This document shows positions 60,226 to 64,000 of a DNA stretch of 64,000 nt, piece after piece. Location: contig JAQUMN010000001.1 in NCBI GenBank assembly GCA_028718125.1, positions 62,001 to 126,000 on the forward strand, written 5' to 3'. The position numbers and the translations under genes were made by a program. This stretch comes from Kiritimatiellia bacterium. Its GTDB lineage: Bacteria > Verrucomicrobiota > Kiritimatiellia > JAAZAB01. The notes beneath the pieces are model-generated. The model did not search any database, was not told where the DNA came from, and worked only from the letters and a program-made list of their open reading frames with translations. Position 1 is the stretch's first letter, and every line of letters starts with the position of its first letter.

Positions 60226-60786
60226 TCAGGCTATCCCCAGCTCGGTTTCCTTTTCCTTGCGCAGGCGCTTGAGTTTGCCTGCCAGGGTGATTTTTTTTAC
60301 CGGTGAAACGCGGTCCACGAACAATACACCATGCAGGTGATCGATTTCATGCTGAATCGCGCGTGCCAGCATGCCGCGGGCATGCAATTCCTGCTGGACC
60401 CCCTGGATATCGAGATAGGTAACCGTAACCTCAGCCGCACGGTTCACCGGCGCCCAGATTTCCGGAACACTCAAACAGCCTTCCGTATCGCGCTGGGCTC
60501 CTTTTTTGGCCACCAGGACAGGATTCAGCATAACCAGAGGTAACGTCACATCCGGATTCAGACGCGGACCATCCGGCACGGCGACATCAATGGCCAGCGG
60601 GATATCCACAACGCAAATCTGAATGGTTTGGCCAATCTGCTGGGCCGCCAGGCCGACACCTTTCCGTTCTTTCATGATCTTGAGCATATCGACGGATAAG
60701 ACCTTGAGAGCGCCGTCTATGCGGCGGATAATCTCCGCCTTTTGCCGGAGCACCGGATCGCCATAGGTACAGAATCGGTATTTCAT
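60226..60786 (-). CDS. def: peptide deformylase
   Basis: The 186-residue enzyme has the three deformylase motifs: GVGLAAQQIG (about 44-53), EGCLSVP (about 104) and QHEIDHLHG (about 145), which hold the catalytic metal and Glu. It removes the formyl group from new proteins. Start MKYRFCTYGDPVLRQKAEII is typical. It is convergent with the ParA fusion (4 bases between stops) and divergent from the glycosyltransferase at 60912. Confidence 0.94.
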   Translation of the reverse strand: MKYRFCTYGDPVLRQKAEIIRRIDGALKVLSVDMLKIMKERKGVGLAAQQIGQTIQICVVDIPLAIDVAVPDGPRLNPDVTLPLVMLNPVLVAKKGAQRDTEGCLSVPEIWAPVNRAAEVTVTYLDIQGVQQELHARGMLARAIQHEIDHLHGVLFVDRVSPVKKITLAGKLKRLRKEKETELGIA

Positions 60787-60911
60787 GGGAAAATCCTCGA
60801 CCGTTTCATTTAACTATAATGCGCTTAATGATCGGGCGCAATCCCAAACGCGGCATGCCAAATCCGCGCATGACGCTTGCCAAGTTACGGGCATTCCTTT
60901 AAAGTGCTGCC

Positions 60912-61640
60912 ATGTCCGACATTCTGGTTGTTATTCCAACCTATAACGAGGCGGCAAATATCCGGCTGATCTCCGCGGCCGTGTTAGCGGCATGCCCGCA
61001 GGCACATATTCTGTTCGTGGACGACAATTCCCCGGACGGCACCGGGCGCCTGGCGGACATCATGGGCCAGGCTGATCCGCGCGTGCATGTCCTGCATAAG
61101 CAGGATAAGCAGGGGCTGGGCCGCGCCTACATCGCCGGGTTCAAGTGGGCCCTGGAACGGCCCTATCGCTATATCTTCGAGATGGACGCCGATTTTTCAC
61201 ACAACCCCGCGGAGCTCCCGAAATTCATCGAGGCCGCCGCCAACGCCGATCTCATCCTGGGTTCCCGCTACATCAACGGCATCCGCATCGTCAACTGGCC
61301 GCTCAACCGGCTGATCCTGAGCAAGGGCGCCAGCCTGTATGTCCGCCTGTTGACCGGCATGCCCTTCACCGACCCGACCGGCGGCTATAAGTGTTTCCGC
61401 CGCGAAGTGCTGGAGGCCATCAACCTGGATCGCATCCGCTCCAACGGGTATTCGTTCCAGATCGAAATGACCCACACGGCCTGGAAGCTCGGCTTCCGGA
61501 TTGTGGAAGTGCCCATTATTTTTGAAGATCGCCGCTCGGGTCAGTCCAAGATGAACCCGGCCATCGTTCGCGAGGCGCTCGGCATGGTTCTTCGCCTGCG
61601 TTTCCGATTTCAGCAGATGAAAAATCCGGCGGAGAAATAA
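60912..61640 (+). CDS. polyprenol-phosphate mannosyltransferase-like GT2 enzyme
   Basis: The 242-residue GT2 enzyme reads ILVVIPTYNEAANIRLISAA, ILFVDDNSPDGTGRLADIMG, LGRAYIAGFKWALERPYRYI FEMDADFSHNP with the DAD motif at 92-94, and GSRYINGIRIVNWPLNRLIL SKGASLYVRLLTG followed by DPTGGYKCFRREVL. This matches dolichol/polyprenol-phosphate mannosyltransferases (DPM1-like), which make lipid-linked mannose for glycan assembly. It lacks the C-terminal membrane segments found in some relatives. The UbiA-family gene follows on the same strand. Confidence 0.85.
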   Translation: MSDILVVIPTYNEAANIRLISAAVLAACPQAHILFVDDNSPDGTGRLADIMGQADPRVHVLHKQDKQGLGRAYIAGFKWALERPYRYIFEMDADFSHNPAELPKFIEAAANADLILGSRYINGIRIVNWPLNRLILSKGASLYVRLLTGMPFTDPTGGYKCFRREVLEAINLDRIRSNGYSFQIEMTHTAWKLGFRIVEVPIIFEDRRSGQSKMNPAIVREALGMVLRLRFRFQQMKNPAEK

Positions 61641-61698
61641 TTCGCCGCCGCTGCCCAATTAGGCATCGAGGAATGGTGTGACTGTTATCCAGTTCGGA

Positions 61699-61763
61699 TT
61701 GTCATCCTGAGCGTAGCGAAGGATCTCCATCAGCGAGATTCCTCGCTACGCTCGGAATGACAA
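61699..61763. repeat. TGTCATCC-type palindromic repeat
   Basis: An inverted repeat with 29-base arms (61699-61727 and 61735-61763) matching at 25 positions: TTGTCATCCTGAGCGTAGCG A... against its mirror. This is a very widespread dispersed hairpin in bacterial genomes. It sits 31 bases before the UbiA-family start. Confidence 0.75.
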
Positions 61764-61793
61764 CCAATGCCGAATCGAAATTCCGATATATTC

Positions 61794-62756
61794 ATGAATA
61801 ATCAGCCGCCAACAGTCAACTCACTCCCGCCGCCTGAGCCGCGGCCACCGGCGGCTGCGTCCCGGCTGACGCTCATGAATCTGGCGCGCGTCATGCGGCC
61901 CCGGCAATGGGCCAAAAACATCGTGGTGCTGGCGGCATTCTTTTTTGCACTAGGCGACAAGCAACAGCAACTTTCCCCGCTCATGTTCGGCTGGGCCCTT
62001 CTGGCCGCCGCCTTGTTTTGCATCACGTCCAGTGCCGTATATATATTTAATGACATTATTGACCGCCAACGCGATGCCGCGCACCCGGTCAAGCGCTTAC
62101 GGCCCATTGCCTCGGGCGCCATCCCGGTGGCAACGGCCTGGACAGTTGCGTTGATCCTGCTGGGCATCGGCCTGGGCGGAGCCTGGTCGGTGGCATCGGA
62201 ATTCGCGCTGACGATTATCGCTTATGTGGTGCTGCAGATCGCTTACACGTTATGGCTCAAGCATGCGGCTCTGGTGGACGTGTTTGTAATCGCCTTCGGC
62301 TTTGTTCTGCGGGCGATTGCCGGCGGGTTTGCCGTGAATGTGACGATTTCTCCCTGGCTGCTGATCTGCACGTTCCTGATGGCGCTGTTCCTGGCTCTCT
62401 GCAAGCGTCGGCATGAGAAACGGTTGATGGAGGAAACACAGCTGTTCAATATACGGCCAAGCCTGAATGCCAGCGCCGAGCGGCTCCTGGATCAATTGAT
62501 CGCCATCATGGCCGGCGCGGTCATTATCGCCTACGCCATCTACACCCAGTGGCCGGACACGGTGGCGAAGTTTCAGACCACCCACCTCAGCTTTACCATT
62601 CCATTTGTGATCTTTGGCATGTTTCGCTATCTGGACCTGGTTTATCGCCATGACAAAGGCGACCAGCCGGAATATATCCTGCTTACCGATATCCCTCTGA
62701 TTGTGGATATTCTCTTCTTCGGCGTCTGCGTCTGGTGGATCGTTATCGCCGTCTGA
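61794..62756 (+). CDS. UbiA-family prenyltransferase, decaprenyl-phosphate phosphoribosyltransferase-like
   Basis: The product of 320 residues from ATG 61794 (an in-frame ATG at 61767 next to a palindromic repeat is an alternative; neither has a clear ribosome site). It has about nine helices. VMRPRQWAKNIVVLAAFFFA is the DPPR-synthase-type start (RP.QW.KN), NDIIDRQRDAAHPVKRLRPI A supplies the first Asp-rich NDxxDxxxD motif and PIASG follows. The second half has LWLKHAALVDVFVIAFGFVL RAIAGGFA with another Asp. Family members transfer phosphoribose or prenyl groups to polyprenyl phosphate. Substrate assignment is tentative. Confidence 0.8.
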   Translation: MNNQPPTVNSLPPPEPRPPAAASRLTLMNLARVMRPRQWAKNIVVLAAFFFALGDKQQQLSPLMFGWALLAAALFCITSSAVYIFNDIIDRQRDAAHPVKRLRPIASGAIPVATAWTVALILLGIGLGGAWSVASEFALTIIAYVVLQIAYTLWLKHAALVDVFVIAFGFVLRAIAGGFAVNVTISPWLLICTFLMALFLALCKRRHEKRLMEETQLFNIRPSLNASAERLLDQLIAIMAGAVIIAYAIYTQWPDTVAKFQTTHLSFTIPFVIFGMFRYLDLVYRHDKGDQPEYILLTDIPLIVDILFFGVCVWWIVIAV

Positions 62757-63591
62757 GGTCCGCCTCAATCCGCGCCTGAGCGCGCAGATCCTTCTCTTCT
62801 TTCTGGTCAAGCATGAGATGCGGCGAGGCGTCACCGGCCGGCGCGCACTGCGGCAGGAGCTGAACGCCTTGGCCGAAGCGCCGCGCGATCAGTTTGCGCA
62901 CGTCATGCCAGAAATCGGAGGAAAACTCATACGCTTGTTCATCGCACTGGGAGGGGCAGGCCAGGTTGATGATCATGCCGCTGAGTGCGCCGGCAGGATC
63001 GTGGGTGAAAAGAAAGTTGACCGCATGGTCGTCGCAGGCCTCGATCCCGCGAAAATCCGCCTGGTGGGTCTGTCCGTACATCCGGGCCGAGCCATCCGCA
63101 TAGGTTGAGCGCCGGCAACGCCCGACCACGGCATAGCCGAACCCGCGGCTGATGGAGCCTGGTTTGCGGTCTTTCCATGCGGCGGTAACGGCGCCAGCCA
63201 ACCGGTCGGTCAGCCAGGAGCGGTACGCGTCCGGTGTCATGAAATCGGGATCGTTCTTCGGTTCCTCGTAGAACCCGCTCTTCACCGGCGGGGCGGTATG
63301 GGTATGCGTGCAGTTGATGGTGAGTTTCTTCAGGTCAAGGCCCGGGCAACGTCCCTGTAACTTTTCCACCAGGTCCGCCTTGAAACTCTCGGCCGGCATG
63401 TCGCAGGAGAGGAACACCGCCTGTTCCGCCGCGCCATCCGGCGCTCGCGCCTCCATGGTCAGGGCGGTGGCGGTGAGCGGGCTGATTATCCCTTTCGAGA
63501 TCCGGGCGTGGAATTGCCCCTGTAGAAGCGTTTTCTTCGGCGGGGTGATTTCCACCCGCGACCATCCGATGTGCAGCGTTCCCTTGATCAT
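62743..63591 (-). CDS. neutral/alkaline ceramidase-like protein, C-terminally truncated
   Basis: A 282-residue frame. WSRVEITPPKKTLLQGQF near the N-terminus, VFLSCDMPAESFKADLVEKL, INCTHTHTAPP, and MIINLACPSQCDEQAYEFSS DFWHDVRKLI match the N-terminal half of neutral/alkaline non-lysosomal ceramidase-like proteins (metal-binding HTHT). Such proteins are usually 430-500 residues; here it stops inside the conserved region after SPHLMLDQKEEKDLRAQARI EADLRRR, and its end overlaps the end of the UbiA gene by 14 bases, so a recombination joint probably removed the rest. No signal peptide. Activity is doubtful. Confidence 0.6.
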   Translation of the reverse strand: MIKGTLHIGWSRVEITPPKKTLLQGQFHARISKGIISPLTATALTMEARAPDGAAEQAVFLSCDMPAESFKADLVEKLQGRCPGLDLKKLTINCTHTHTAPPVKSGFYEEPKNDPDFMTPDAYRSWLTDRLAGAVTAAWKDRKPGSISRGFGYAVVGRCRRSTYADGSARMYGQTHQADFRGIEACDDHAVNFLFTHDPAGALSGMIINLACPSQCDEQAYEFSSDFWHDVRKLIARRFGQGVQLLPQCAPAGDASPHLMLDQKEEKDLRAQARIEADLRRR

Positions 63592-63876
63592 GAGATTATC
63601 CTTTCCTTTTAGCCGGTGGCGATGGCAGCACTATGTTATGAAAATTACCTGTCCTAGAAGGGGCGCCATGGCTTGCATGCCCCAATCGTGGCGATCATTA
63701 CTATAATCGCTTTGTTTATTCGATGAAATGTAGCTGGGCGGGCGTTTGGATACAAATAAAGAGACGGGAATTATATTACGCGCCTTTAGGAAAAGGGATT
63801 TAGGTTATTGACCTGCCCTCGGCAACCTTATAGGATACAGCTTTAATTGACTTCTTGTAACGAGGAACCGCAATTT
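63592..63876. other. spacer between divergent genes, no gene
   Basis: About 285 bases with no supported coding frame. It is AT-rich in the right half (ATAAAGAGACGGGAATTATA near 63757) and must carry promoters for both divergent genes. No repeat of the dispersed families was recognised. Confidence 0.4.
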
Positions 63877-64000
63877 ATGGCGAAAGCCAGGCAGAATCAA
63901 CGATCCGTATCGGCGCCCGTCCGTCAGCCGACGGACGGAACACCCGCTCCCCAACCGGCGACGCCCGCCAAGGCCGTCCCCTTTTTCAAGCGCTATGACT
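63877..64000 (+). CDS. start of an unfinished protein (runs off the right edge)
   Basis: ATG at 63877 with CGAGGA 8 bases upstream opens a frame of 41 codons to the edge: MAKARQNQRSVSAPVRQPTD then Pro/Thr/Ala-rich sequence ending KAVPFFKRYD. A charged, Pro-rich, presumably cytosolic leader followed by FFKRYD resembles the front of large polytopic membrane proteins (for example DUF2723-type), but there is too little to name it. Confidence 0.55.
   Translation, partial: MAKARQNQRSVSAPVRQPTDGTPAPQPATPAKAVPFFKRYD

Overview
The window reads as the chromosome of a Gram-negative, high-GC, anaerobe-like bacterium. It carries LPS genes (lpxK, a heptosyltransferase, a core glycosyltransferase), an RND efflux pump with an outer-membrane factor, and a porin. 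The left edge holds the C-terminus of a 'choice-of-anchor Q' beta-helix protein, and glycoside hydrolase pieces (GH38 C-terminus, an (alpha/alpha)6 enzyme) and a ceramidase-like fragment are also present. With the very repeat-rich spacers this suggests the PVC superphylum, probably Kiritimatiellota or Lentisphaerota; this placement is inference. There are no rRNA or recognisable tRNA genes.

Layout. 0-9 kb: polysaccharide-related genes, then a minus-strand group with a DUF308/HdeD membrane protein, a 1341-residue membrane-anchored protein with four tandem substrate-binding domains, and a STAS-domain protein. 9.5-12.5 kb: an orphan secreted protein and a FlaA1/WbpM-type sugar dehydratase. 12.7-26.7 kb: housekeeping and envelope genes rpsB (with a structured leader), tsf, galE, recA, a GH38 fragment, alaS, lpxK, heptosyltransferase, core glycosyltransferase, murJ, uvrC. 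26.8-37.6 kb: a type I-C CRISPR-Cas locus (cas3-5c-8c/11c-7c, then a four-helix-bundle gene and a Bro-N gene, then cas4-1-2 and a 17-repeat array). A cas3 stub just upstream shows that the locus was rebuilt. 37.9-43.9 kb: a tripartite RND pump. 43.9-54.1 kb: a Zn-metallopeptidase and a colinear phosphate regulon on the minus strand (phoB-phoR-porin-pstS-pstC-pstA-pstB2-pstB1-phoU). 54.3-64 kb: a Rossmann-domain histidine kinase facing a response regulator, leuC/leuD, a ParA-uroporphyrinogen-decarboxylase fusion, peptide deformylase, a polyprenol-phosphate glycosyltransferase, a UbiA-family prenyltransferase, a truncated ceramidase-like gene, and the start of an unfinished CDS.

Most notable: (1) a 152/153-nt element present upstream of both recA and phoU in the same orientation to the downstream gene, whose two copies differ in sequence but keep hairpins through compensatory changes, so it is a candidate structured RNA or RNA-like mobile element; (2) two adjacent PstB ATPases with complementary lesions (one lacks the LSGGQ signature, the other the Q-loop Gln and H-loop His), predicting an asymmetric heterodimer; (3) several dispersed short repeat families that have entered coding sequence, forming the linkers of the four-domain binding protein, the joint of the ParA-UroD fusion, the leuD N-terminus and several gene ends; (4) a direct repeat TCTAAC-N5-TCTAAC upstream of both pstS and the porin gene, a candidate Pho box; (5) signs of module replacement and an in-frame Cas11c start in the CRISPR locus.

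All function calls rest on reading translated sequence by eye. GC contrasts were judged by eye, not computed.
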